From NCBI GenBank assembly GCA_039025855.1, contig JBCCNL010000019.1:3314-67313 (forward strand): a stretch of DNA of 64,000 nucleotides, written 5' to 3'. Source of the DNA: JBCCOW01 sp039025855. GTDB lineage: Bacteria > Planctomycetota > Phycisphaerae > Phycisphaerales > Phycisphaeraceae. Positions 51,056 through 58,663 of the stretch are shown in pieces. Made by a program: the position numbers and the translations under genes. The notes below the pieces were generated by a model, which was not told where the DNA came from, searched no databases, and saw nothing but the letters and a program-made list of their open reading frames with translations. Every line of letters begins with the position of its first letter. The stretch's first letter is position 1.

Positions 51056-53077
51056 TCATGCACGCGGGGACTCGGCGACCACGGCGGCTGGCTCCGCGGG
51101 CAGCAGGTCGTCTTCGACATACGGGTCGAAGACCATCTTGGGGTTGCGGAGGTCGAGGAGGTCGGCGGTGCGGTCGTCGCTGCGGAGTCGGTCGAGGGTG
51201 GCGGCGTAGCCCATGCGGTGGATGAAGGGGCCCATCCCCCCGGAAGCGGGGGTTTCGCCGTTGAGGCCGGTTTGCTTGGGGGCTTCTTCGAGGTACCAGT
51301 CGAAGAGGACGGCACAGACGTCGGCGACACGGTCGCGGGGGACGGCGGAGAGGTATTGCTTTTCGCCGTCGGTGAGCCAGTGGCCCTGGGTGGAGCCGTC
51401 CTCGGAGCCGCCGAGCTTGAGGGCGTAGTTGTCGCCGCCGGAGCCGATCCAGCCGAAGGTTTTGGTTGCCGGTCTAAAGCATTGGCGTTCGCAGCCGGTG
51501 ATGCCGATGGACTCGGCCATGTGGCCGTAGCCGCGGTCTTCGAGCTGGTCGAGGAGCTCGGGCTCGAACTGCTCGGAGTCGGTGTAGGACAGCCGGCAGG
51601 TCGGGAGCCCGACGCAGGCGCCTGAGAGGACGCGGAGGGCGCTATAGGTTTTGCCGCGGCGGGTGCCGTGGCCGAAGGCCGCGAGACAGTCGGTGAAGTC
51701 CTGCTTGGCGTCGGCGTCGATGTTGGTAAACAGCAGGTCCTGGTTAGCGGTGATCATCACCTCTGTGCCGGGGAAGCGGGTCAGGGCTTCGTTAACCATC
51801 GAACGCAGCCGGGGCTGTTCTTGGACGGCAGTGGTGCGGGCTTCCTTGTTGCGTTCGGCGGCGAGTTTCTCGTGATCGATGTATTGCTCGTCGACGAGCC
51901 GGCCGCACTCGACGTAGGCACCGTACGCCCACTTGCCGTTGGACTCCTGGAGGGTCCAGCCGTGGTGCAGGTCGCGTATGCCGGGGATGGCATCGGGGCC
52001 GACGCCTTCGCATCTCGGGTCGTTCGGGGAGAAGTCGGCGCCAAGGTTCTTGACTTCGTCGCGGTACCACTCGATGCCCTGCTTCCAGACAACGTATTTC
52101 ATGCGGGCCCAGACGCGGTTTTTGCGGTCGCCCCATTGTTTATGGACATCGACGATGGCTTTGAGGCCGGGCAAGAGCTGGTCGGGCGTGAAGGTGCCGA
52201 AGGCCTTGCCGTGGGCGGCGAAGGTGGGCTTGCCCTTCTTTTCGCCCTGGCCGCCGCCGATGTAGACCTGGTAGGCCACGACGCGGGCATCGGGTCCGGT
52301 GCCTTCGACGATGGGGGCGATGCCGACTTCGTTGGTGCGGATTTCAGAGCAGTTGTCGTAGGTGATCGCGCCGGTGTCGGGGTTCCGGTGGGCGGCGGAG
52401 AAGGCGATCTTGAACTTGCGGTTGAGGAGCTGCTTGCCGTAGTCGTATTGGGCGTCGGGGTCGGCGATGTGTTCGGGGTTGACGGCGAAGACCTGGATGT
52501 GTGACGAGGCGGGGAGTCGGAAGTATTCGCCGAACTGGTGGGCGAGGTCGAAGCTGTTCGCGCCGGGGATTGTGCTGAACTTGGAGAGGGGGCAGCCCAT
52601 GACGTTGCGGACGTTGTCGCCGCAGCCGTTGAGGGTGTAGAAGCCGGTGGTGGCGAGCTTCTGGACGAGGGACATGACCTGGGGCTTGAAGAGCCAGTGG
52701 TACTGGATGTTCTGACGGGTGGTGAGCCGGAGGGAGGGTCGGCCGTAGGGGTTGTGGTCGCAGAACTCATCGGCGACCTCGTCAAAGACGGCCCACTGGT
52801 CGCGGGTGAAGGAGCCGCCGCCGGGGATGGTGGCGCGGACCATGTACATCCAGTCTTTTTCACGGCCGGTCTTGGCGCGGTTGTATTCGAGGTAGAGGCC
52901 GTGCGATTTGGAGAGGAACTCGGACTCTTTTTCGACGTCGGGGGTGTCGTGATCGCGGTAGCGCTGCGGGAGGGGGCCGACGACGCCGTTGGAGTTGATT
53001 TTGAAGTGCTCGTCGGCGGAGAGCTGGTCCTCGGGCGTGTTGAGGAGGGGCTCGGGGATTTTGGTGCGGGGTGGCAT
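51056..53077 (-). CDS. Ferredoxin-dependent nitrite/sulfite reductase (siroheme, 4Fe-4S)
   Basis: Start 53077 (MPPRTKIPEPLLNTPEDQ) gives 673 residues; an upstream ATG would add 19 non-conserved residues from the intergenic repeat. The protein has the two-fold NirA/Sir architecture (LRLTTRQNIQYHWLFK, NGCGDNVRNVMGCP). The cluster/siroheme cysteines are in GACVGLPTCRLS and ITGCERQCFRPA. It reduces nitrite to ammonia or sulfite to sulfide; the two cannot be separated by eye. The siroheme would come from the CobA-HemD fusion product, and cysK at 62 kb could fix sulfide. Confidence 0.88.
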   Translation of the reverse strand: MPPRTKIPEPLLNTPEDQLSADEHFKINSNGVVGPLPQRYRDHDTPDVEKESEFLSKSHGLYLEYNRAKTGREKDWMYMVRATIPGGGSFTRDQWAVFDEVADEFCDHNPYGRPSLRLTTRQNIQYHWLFKPQVMSLVQKLATTGFYTLNGCGDNVRNVMGCPLSKFSTIPGANSFDLAHQFGEYFRLPASSHIQVFAVNPEHIADPDAQYDYGKQLLNRKFKIAFSAAHRNPDTGAITYDNCSEIRTNEVGIAPIVEGTGPDARVVAYQVYIGGGQGEKKGKPTFAAHGKAFGTFTPDQLLPGLKAIVDVHKQWGDRKNRVWARMKYVVWKQGIEWYRDEVKNLGADFSPNDPRCEGVGPDAIPGIRDLHHGWTLQESNGKWAYGAYVECGRLVDEQYIDHEKLAAERNKEARTTAVQEQPRLRSMVNEALTRFPGTEVMITANQDLLFTNIDADAKQDFTDCLAAFGHGTRRGKTYSALRVLSGACVGLPTCRLSYTDSEQFEPELLDQLEDRGYGHMAESIGITGCERQCFRPATKTFGWIGSGGDNYALKLGGSEDGSTQGHWLTDGEKQYLSAVPRDRVADVCAVLFDWYLEEAPKQTGLNGETPASGGMGPFIHRMGYAATLDRLRSDDRTADLLDLRNPKMVFDPYVEDDLLPAEPAAVVAESPRA

Positions 53078-53316
53078 GGCGTTGTGGAGTGTTGGGTGTT
53101 GGGCGTTGGGCGTAGGAAAGCGTGCGAGCGACACGGTTTGTGTCGGATCGGCGAGTTTAGCCTGAGTGACGCCCGTGGCCTAGGTGATTTCGTGTGTCGA
53201 TTGGCGGGGAGCGGCCGGTTGGAGTTTTCGGACGCGGGTTGGGGCGGCGGAGGGGACTGGGGGATTGGGCCGATGTTCAGGGGGTTCCAGATGGGTACTT
53301 GCACGGAGAAGCCGCG

Positions 53317-54222
53317 ATGAGTCAGGACGGTAAAGTCACGCCAGGTCAGCGTTTGGATGCGATTTTGGCTCCGCTGTTGGCGGAGCGAGCGGCGCTGGAA
53401 GAGGCGGTGGCGGCAGAAGAGGCGAAGATCGCGTCGATCCAGGCGAAGCTGAGCCAGTGCCACGCGGCGATCGGGACGCTGGCGGGCCAGATGGCGAATA
53501 CGGTGCGGGCGTCGGCGGGGGCGGACCCGGTCTTGTCAGCGATTTTTAATCCGCCGGCGACGGTGGTGGGTGGTGAAGCGGCGGTGCCGGCCACGCCTCC
53601 TGTTGCTCCGGCGGCTCCGGTGGCACCGCCTGAGCCTGCACCCGTTGCTGCGGTTGAGCCCGCGCCCGTTCCTGCGGTGACGCCTGAGCCTGTGGTGCAG
53701 GCGGCCCCGGTTGAAGCCCCGGCGGCCCCACCCGTTCCACCTGCACCGCCAGCCGAGGAGCCGGTGCCGGCCGCGGTCGCGGCGGCGGCGGCGAGCTTGG
53801 TGGTGGATGAAGCGGAGACGGTGGTGGTGGGTGAGCCAGCGGCGGAAGTTGCGGCTGCTCCGGCTCCGGTAGTGGAACCCGAAGTGGCATCCGCGGCGGT
53901 GGAACCGGTTGTCGAGCCCGCTGCTGTAGTGCCTGAACCCGAACCGGTGGCGACGCCCGCGGAAGCGGCACCCGCGGCCCCTGAAGCTGCGGCGGAGGAG
54001 GACGATGCAGATGTGACACCGGAGGAAGCCGCGATGCTGGCGGAGATGGGGATGTCGGCGGACGCGTTGTCGGCTCAGCTTGCAGCGAACGCTGAGGCGG
54101 AGGTGGAAGAGCCGGTGCCCGAGAATGAGGCAGAGTCGCCGGAGGACGCGGACAAGCCGAAGAACGTGGTGGATACCGATGCGCTGGATCGCATCTTGGC
54201 GGAGGCCAAGACGGTCGGTTGA
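53317..54222 (+). CDS. Ala/Pro/Glu-rich protein with N-terminal coiled coil
   Basis: Start ATG 53317 (MSQDGKVTPGQRL) has GGAG nine nt upstream; 301 residues. Residues about 10-60 form a coiled coil (LAERAALEEAVAAEEAKIAS, IQAKLSQCHAAIG). Residues about 80-225 are almost entirely Ala, Pro, Val and Glu in PAP/EPV-type repeats. A short acidic helical end follows (VTPEEAAMLAEMGMSADALS, then DTDALDRILAEAK). No signal peptide or membrane span. The family is unknown; a flexible spacer protein is the best description. Confidence 0.75.
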   Translation: MSQDGKVTPGQRLDAILAPLLAERAALEEAVAAEEAKIASIQAKLSQCHAAIGTLAGQMANTVRASAGADPVLSAIFNPPATVVGGEAAVPATPPVAPAAPVAPPEPAPVAAVEPAPVPAVTPEPVVQAAPVEAPAAPPVPPAPPAEEPVPAAVAAAAASLVVDEAETVVVGEPAAEVAAAPAPVVEPEVASAAVEPVVEPAAVVPEPEPVATPAEAAPAAPEAAAEEDDADVTPEEAAMLAEMGMSADALSAQLAANAEAEVEEPVPENEAESPEDADKPKNVVDTDALDRILAEAKTVG

Positions 54223-54312
54223 TGGCTTGCACGCCAGACTCTTGAACTCACAGCCAAGCGTCTACCCCGTTTCTCTTGAGGGTGTCGAATTGCGATGACG
54301 CGCACAGTAGTG

Positions 54313-54771
54313 CTAACCGTCAAAGTTGACCACGATGATGATGGCGAGCGTGGTGACGAGTGTCCAGCTGCACACGGCCACCGCTTTCTGTTTCGGCATC
54401 GCGATGCGGCAGAATGCCCGCCGTTTCCATGCAAGGATGATGAAACAGATAGTTGAGAGCAGCGCCATTACAAGCACCGAACGACCGGCAAGGCTCTCCC
54501 ACCAGCTGCGGGGTGCAGGGGCAACGACCGCAATGGAACAGAGAAAGACAGACGCCCCGGCACCGATGGCCCAGGCGGTCAGTGTGGCGAGGTAGGCCAA
54601 GAGCTTGGGTTCACGCAGGGTAACGCTTAAGCGCAGGGGCTCGCCGCACTCGGGGCAGGCGTCGGACGTGAGGGCTCGGAGGTTGTAGCCGCAGAGCGGG
54701 CAAGGCGTGTCAGTTTGGGCGAGGAATTGATTAAGGAGCGGCGGCGGCTGGTCGGGCTCTTGATCGGGCAT
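54313..54771 (-). CDS. Zinc-ribbon membrane protein
   Basis: The 152-residue protein has an N-terminal zinc ribbon (CPLCGYNLRALTSDACPECG; Cys24, 27, 39, 42). Three hydrophobic spans follow (AYLATLTAWAIGAGASVFL, SVLVMALLSTICFIILAW, AVCSWTLVTTLAIIIVV). Ribbons of the CPxCGYxLxGL type joined to a few spans are very common, uncharacterised proteins in planctomycetes. It ends 90 bp from the convergent Ala/Pro-rich gene. Confidence 0.8.
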   Translation of the reverse strand: MPDQEPDQPPPLLNQFLAQTDTPCPLCGYNLRALTSDACPECGEPLRLSVTLREPKLLAYLATLTAWAIGAGASVFLCSIAVVAPAPRSWWESLAGRSVLVMALLSTICFIILAWKRRAFCRIAMPKQKAVAVCSWTLVTTLAIIIVVNFDG

Positions 54772-54857
54772 GAACAGAGCGTATCAGCGGACAGAGTCAT
54801 GCCCCCGTCGGAAGCGGTGGAGTCGGGCGGCGGGGTGAGGGGTATGTTTTGTGGGAC

Positions 54858-54886
54858 GGCCGCGGGCAGGTGTGCCCGCAGCCATC
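54858..54886. repeat. Palindromic element, GCGGGCA stem
   Basis: The stem GCGGGCA-GGTG-TGCCCGC lies between GGCC and AGCC edges. It has the AGCCGCG-like edge of the 55548/58611/60142 class, and lies just downstream of the flavodoxin terminator. Confidence 0.5.
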
Positions 54887-54893
54887 AAAAGAC

Positions 54894-54921
54894 AACGCCC
54901 GATCGGTGAGGATCGGGCGTT
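54894..54921 (-). terminator. Intrinsic terminator downstream of the flavodoxin gene
   Basis: An 11-bp perfect stem AACGCCCGATC / GATCGGGCGTT with loop GGTGAG lies 28 nt past the flavodoxin stop. A short U-run follows on the minus strand (AAAA at 54887-54890 on the plus strand). Confidence 0.75.
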
Positions 54922-54949
54922 GAGTAGGGTGGTTTTTTGTTTCTGCGGT

Positions 54950-55474
54950 TTAGGCGGCGGGGGTGAGGCCGAGCTCGTTCTTGAGCTGTTCGCACCAGTC
55001 TTTGACGCGCTGTTCGGTGAGTTCGGGCTGGCAGTCGTCGTCGCAGGCGAGGCCGCAGAACTGGCCGTCGATGATGCCTTTGGAGGCTTCGAACTCGTGG
55101 GTGTCGGGGTCGGTGAAGCCGATCTTGCCTTCGGCGCCGCGTTCGAGCATCTTGAGGTAGACGATGCCCAGGGCGTCCTGGTAGGTGTCGGGGTAGCCGG
55201 CCTGGTCGCCGGTGCCGAAGAAGGCGACCTTGATGCCGGACATGTCGACCTCGTCGAGCTGGTCGTAGATGTCTTGCCAGTCGTACTGGATCTCGCCGAC
55301 GTCCCAGGTGGGGATGCCGCAGAGGATCAGGTCATAGCCCTCGAGGTCCTTGGGTTCGATCTGGGAGACGTCTTCGTAGGTGTCGATGAGGTCTTCGCCG
55401 AACTCGTCGCGGATTTGCTCGGCGACGGCTTCGGTCTTGCCGGTGCAGGTGCCGTAGAACAGTCCGATTTTCAT
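54950..55474 (-). CDS. fld: Flavodoxin (long-chain)
   Basis: The 174-residue protein has the FMN phosphate loop GLFYGTCTGKTEAVAEQI. The flavin-flanking LILCGIPTWDVGEIQYDW and VAFFGTGDQAGYPDTYQDAL are present. The 20-residue insert of long-chain flavodoxins is present (EGKIGFTDPDTHEFEAS region). It is acidic, as electron carriers usually are. It would be a suitable low-potential donor for the nitrite/sulfite reductase nearby. GGAGCAAC precedes the ATG, and a terminator follows. Confidence 0.95.
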   Translation of the reverse strand: MKIGLFYGTCTGKTEAVAEQIRDEFGEDLIDTYEDVSQIEPKDLEGYDLILCGIPTWDVGEIQYDWQDIYDQLDEVDMSGIKVAFFGTGDQAGYPDTYQDALGIVYLKMLERGAEGKIGFTDPDTHEFEASKGIIDGQFCGLACDDDCQPELTEQRVKDWCEQLKNELGLTPAA

Positions 55475-55547
55475 AGCGTGTTGCTCCTTTGCTGAATGCG
55501 AGAGTTTAGGCGGTTGCGATTGGTTTTCAAGGGGTTGTGGGGTAGGA

Positions 55548-55576
55548 ACCGGCGATGCGTCGCATCGCGGCTGTCA
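55548..55576 (-). repeat. TAGCC-type palindromic element, GCGATGC stem (copy 1 of 3)
   Basis: The stem GCGATGC-GTC-GCATCGC is preceded by ACCG and followed by GGCTGTCA. It is identical to the copy at 60142-60170 and nearly so to 58611-58636. It lies just past the aldo/keto reductase stop. Confidence 0.8.
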
Positions 55577-55583
55577 AAGGGGA

Positions 55584-56642
55584 TCAGACGCGGTGGGGGT
55601 GGGGCCCGAACCGGCCTTCGTAGAACGGTTGGACGGACGAGCCGGGGGGTGCGGCTTCGTCGATCTTGCTGCGGTCATCTTCGGTGAGCTGGAGGTCGAG
55701 GGCGGCGAGGTTGTCGCTGAGCTGATCGAGGGTGCGTGGGCCGATGATGGGGCTGGTGATGCCGGGCTGGTGCATGCACCAGGACAGGGCGACCTGGGAG
55801 ACGGGTCGGCTGTGGGCTTCGGCGATGGCTTCGAGGGTTTCGAGGATGTCGAAGGCGCGGTCGTTGTCGAGCATGGTCCGGCGGAAGTGGGTGGAGCCTT
55901 CGCCGAAGCGGGAGCCCTCGGGGCCGGGGTCGTTGCGTTTGTATTTGCCGGAGAGGAAGCCGCCGGCGAGGGGGGACCAGGGGATGAGGGCCATGCCGAA
56001 GGTCTGGGCCATGGGCACGAGCTCGCGTTCGATGCGGCGGTCGAGGGGGTGGTAGGGGGGCTGCTCGGTGACAAAGCGGTTGAGGGCGAGTTTTTCGGCG
56101 GTCCAGTGGGCTTCGACGATCTGCCAGGCGGCGAAGGTGGAGCAGCCGATATAGCGGACCTTGCCGGAGGTGACGAGGTCGTCGAGGGCGCGGAGGGTTT
56201 CGTCGATGGCGCAGTCGGGGTGGGGGCGATGGATCTGGTAGAGGTCGATGTAGTCGGTCTGCAGGCGCTTGAGCGAGGCGTCGCACTGCTGGATGATCTG
56301 TCGGCGGGAGTTGCCCCATTGGTTGGGGTTGAGCTTGGCGTGGAGTTCGGAGGTGGGCGGGTCGCCGGCACCGGGCTTGAACATCTTGCCGTGGCACTTT
56401 GTGGCGAGGACGATGTGGTCGCGGTGGCCGTTGCGTTTGAGGGCTTGCCCGGTGATGATTTCGGATTGGCCGAGCGTGTAGACGTTGGCGGTGTCGAGGA
56501 AGTTGATGCCTGATTCGATGGCGTGATCGATGATGTCGTAGCTGTCCTGCGCGGATGTTTTTCCGGGGGCGCCGAACATCATGCAGCCGAGGCAGAGGGG
56601 GGAGACGCGGATGCCGGTTCGGCCGAGGTTTCTGTATTCCAT
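55584..56642 (-). CDS. Aldo/keto reductase
   Basis: The 352-residue NADPH-dependent TIM-barrel oxidoreductase has the family opening MEYRNLGRTGIRVSPLCLG. The catalytic tetrad is visible: Asp and Tyr in NFLDTANVYTLG, Lys in VLATKCHGKMF, His in IDLYQIHRPHPD. GCSTFAAWQIVEAHW and TSPIIGPRTLDQLSDNL are standard. It lies 58 bp downstream of the symporter gene on the same strand and may act on a transported sugar or derived aldehyde. Confidence 0.94.
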   Translation of the reverse strand: MEYRNLGRTGIRVSPLCLGCMMFGAPGKTSAQDSYDIIDHAIESGINFLDTANVYTLGQSEIITGQALKRNGHRDHIVLATKCHGKMFKPGAGDPPTSELHAKLNPNQWGNSRRQIIQQCDASLKRLQTDYIDLYQIHRPHPDCAIDETLRALDDLVTSGKVRYIGCSTFAAWQIVEAHWTAEKLALNRFVTEQPPYHPLDRRIERELVPMAQTFGMALIPWSPLAGGFLSGKYKRNDPGPEGSRFGEGSTHFRRTMLDNDRAFDILETLEAIAEAHSRPVSQVALSWCMHQPGITSPIIGPRTLDQLSDNLAALDLQLTEDDRSKIDEAAPPGSSVQPFYEGRFGPHPHRV

Positions 56643-56667
56643 GTGGGGGTTCCTGTTTCTTGATTTG

Positions 56668-56742
56668 AACCGCAGAGGCGCGGAGGACGCAGAGTTCGGA
56701 TCAAGGGTTGGTTTGCTCTGCGTTCTCTACGCCTCTGCGGTT
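56668..56742. repeat. Large inverted repeat of the CCGCAGAGGCG element
   Basis: The left arm (56668-56694) and right arm (56716-56742) are 27 nt each and nearly complementary, with a 21-nt spacer. They start AACCGCAGAGGCG and end CGCCTCTGCGGTT. The right arm is part of the symporter coding sequence (last residues NRRGVENAEQ). A diverged copy is at 23457-23486. Confidence 0.8.
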
Positions 56743-58581
56743 GGCCTGTGTGGACTTGATGTCGAGGAGTAGGAGGGTTCCGGTGAAGGCGAAGATGGCG
56801 GCGAGGATGGCGGCGGGGGTCCACTTGTGGAGGACCAGCGTCATCGGGAGGAGGAAGGTGCTGACCTGCCAGACTAGGGCGAGGATGAGACGGAAGAGGT
56901 CGGCGGTGTGTTCACGTTGGTCGGGGGTGCGCCAGTCGCGGGGCCAGAAGCCGAGGGGTTTGATCTGGTGGTAGAAGCGATTGAGTTGGTCTTTGGGGGT
57001 GGGTGGGGCGAGGTAGGTGCCGGCGACGCAGCCGAGGAGTGAGGCGAGGCCGACGGTGGAGAGGGTGAAGATGTCGGTGTAAGCGTTGTTCTGGATGAGG
57101 ACGCCGAAGTTTTCGCGGAGTCCTGCTTCCGGGGGTGGGGGGAGGAAGGTGAGGGAGAAGGCGGCGGCGAAGCCGGTGGCGGTGCCGAGGGTGAAGCCGA
57201 GGCCGTTGAAGCGGTGCCAGAACCAGCGGAGGGCGAAGGGGAGGAGGAAGGCGGGGAAGAGCTGGATGACGATGGTGGTCCAGACGCCGAGGATGTTGTC
57301 GGCGAGGGTGAGGGAGATCGTGAGGCCGAGGGCGACGATGAGGATCGAGGTGACGTAAGCGACACGGACCTGGGTTTTTTCGGATGGGGTACTGCCGCGG
57401 GTTTCGGCGATGGGGTTGTATAGATCGCGGACGGCGTAGGACGCACCGGCGTTGAGGGTGGAGTCGAAGGTGGACATGGAGGCGGCGAAGATGGCGGCGA
57501 CGATGAGGCCGGTGATTCCTACCGGGATGAGGCCGGAGGTGAGGACCCCCGGAAGGATGGTTTCAGGGTCTTCGCTGCCGATGCCGAGGTGGATGGCGAG
57601 GATGGCGAAGCCGAGGACCATGGGCCAGCGGAAGCTGAAGAGGACGGTCCAGAGCATGCCGAGTTTTTTGACGGTGGGGACGTCCTGGGCGGCGTAGAAG
57701 CGTTGGGCCATGTAGGCGGAACCGCCGGATCCGCCGAGGCCTTCGAGGATACCCTTGCCGGCCCAGAAGAGGAGGAAGAGCAGGAAGGGGGAGTATGACT
57801 CGAAGAAGACATTGGATTCCGCTGGTGTGACACCTGGTCCGATTCCCTCTATTGCATCCCACCCCCACTGATAAAGTCCATCATTAAACAGAGGGATCAC
57901 AAAGTTGTAAGTACTGCCGGGCCAGTTGTTGAGCAGCTCGGGAGACACATGCATTGCCGCGAGGACGGAGATGTAGATCGCGGCGGCGCCGATGAGGAAG
58001 GCCTGGAAGACATCGGTCCAGATGACGCCGTAGAGGCCGGAGATCATGGTGTAGCCGAGGGCGAGGAGGGCCATGGCGACGGCGCAGGTGGTGGCGTCGA
58101 AGGGGAGGAAGACGGCGAGGAACTTGCCGGCGGCGGCGAGGAAGAAGACGACCATGCCGACGGTGATGACGAGGTAGGTCAGGGCGGCGGTGTAGCGGGC
58201 GGCTCGGCCCTGGGCGGTGTCGCCGAAGCGGAGGAGCATCCACTCGCCGGTGGTCATGACGTTGGAGCGTTGATGCCACTTGCCCATGAAGGCGAGGAAG
58301 ACGGCGATGGGGAGGACGACGCCGCCGCGCATCTCGATCCAGAAGCCGTGGAGCCCGAAGAGGTAGATGAGCGAGATGATGGTCATGGTGCCGGCGGCGT
58401 CGAGGTTGGACGACATGCCGGAGGCGCCGAGGGCCCACCAGGGGAGTTTCTTGCCGCCGAGGAAGTAGTCGTCGGTGCCGCGGGCGGCCTTGCGGGCGAC
58501 GAAGAGGGAGATGGCGATGAGGCCGACGAGATAGGCGGCGACGATGGAGTAGTCGAGGGGGTGGAGGGGGGTGTGAGTCAT
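56701..58581 (-). CDS. Sodium:solute symporter (SSS family)
   Basis: The 626-residue protein has about 14 spans and the SSS pattern: DYFLGGKKLPWWALGASGM, LGYTMISGLYGVIWTDVFQA, and SMSTFDSTLNAGASYAVRDL, which holds the sodium-site Ser/Thr residues. It takes up a sugar, sugar acid or similar solute with Na+. Downstream is an aldo/keto reductase and upstream are two sulfatases, all on the minus strand, so a desulfated saccharide is a reasonable substrate. The Na+ gradient would be maintained by Mrp. The last 10 codons are a repeat sequence. Confidence 0.93.
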   Translation of the reverse strand: MTHTPLHPLDYSIVAAYLVGLIAISLFVARKAARGTDDYFLGGKKLPWWALGASGMSSNLDAAGTMTIISLIYLFGLHGFWIEMRGGVVLPIAVFLAFMGKWHQRSNVMTTGEWMLLRFGDTAQGRAARYTAALTYLVITVGMVVFFLAAAGKFLAVFLPFDATTCAVAMALLALGYTMISGLYGVIWTDVFQAFLIGAAAIYISVLAAMHVSPELLNNWPGSTYNFVIPLFNDGLYQWGWDAIEGIGPGVTPAESNVFFESYSPFLLFLLFWAGKGILEGLGGSGGSAYMAQRFYAAQDVPTVKKLGMLWTVLFSFRWPMVLGFAILAIHLGIGSEDPETILPGVLTSGLIPVGITGLIVAAIFAASMSTFDSTLNAGASYAVRDLYNPIAETRGSTPSEKTQVRVAYVTSILIVALGLTISLTLADNILGVWTTIVIQLFPAFLLPFALRWFWHRFNGLGFTLGTATGFAAAFSLTFLPPPPEAGLRENFGVLIQNNAYTDIFTLSTVGLASLLGCVAGTYLAPPTPKDQLNRFYHQIKPLGFWPRDWRTPDQREHTADLFRLILALVWQVSTFLLPMTLVLHKWTPAAILAAIFAFTGTLLLLDIKSTQANRRGVENAEQTNP

Positions 58582-58610
58582 CGACCCGCTTGACGGTAAC
58601 AGATGGTTGG

Positions 58611-58636
58611 CCGGCGATGCGTCGCATCGCGGCTAC
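58611..58636 (-). repeat. TAGCC-type palindromic element, GCGATGC stem (copy 2 of 3)
   Basis: The same CCG + GCGATGC-GTC-GCATCGC stem as at 55548 and 60142, but followed by GGCTACGA. On the minus strand it reads TCGTAGCC then the stem. It lies between the sulfatase and symporter genes. Confidence 0.8.
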
Positions 58637-58663
58637 GAAAATGAGTGGGTTGTGTTTGCAGGG

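Noticed and set aside
53088..53115. GTTGGGCGTTGGGC-type short tandem repeat before the nitrite/sulfite reductase
   Set aside because: Only about three imperfect units are present, so it may be chance in G/T-rich DNA.
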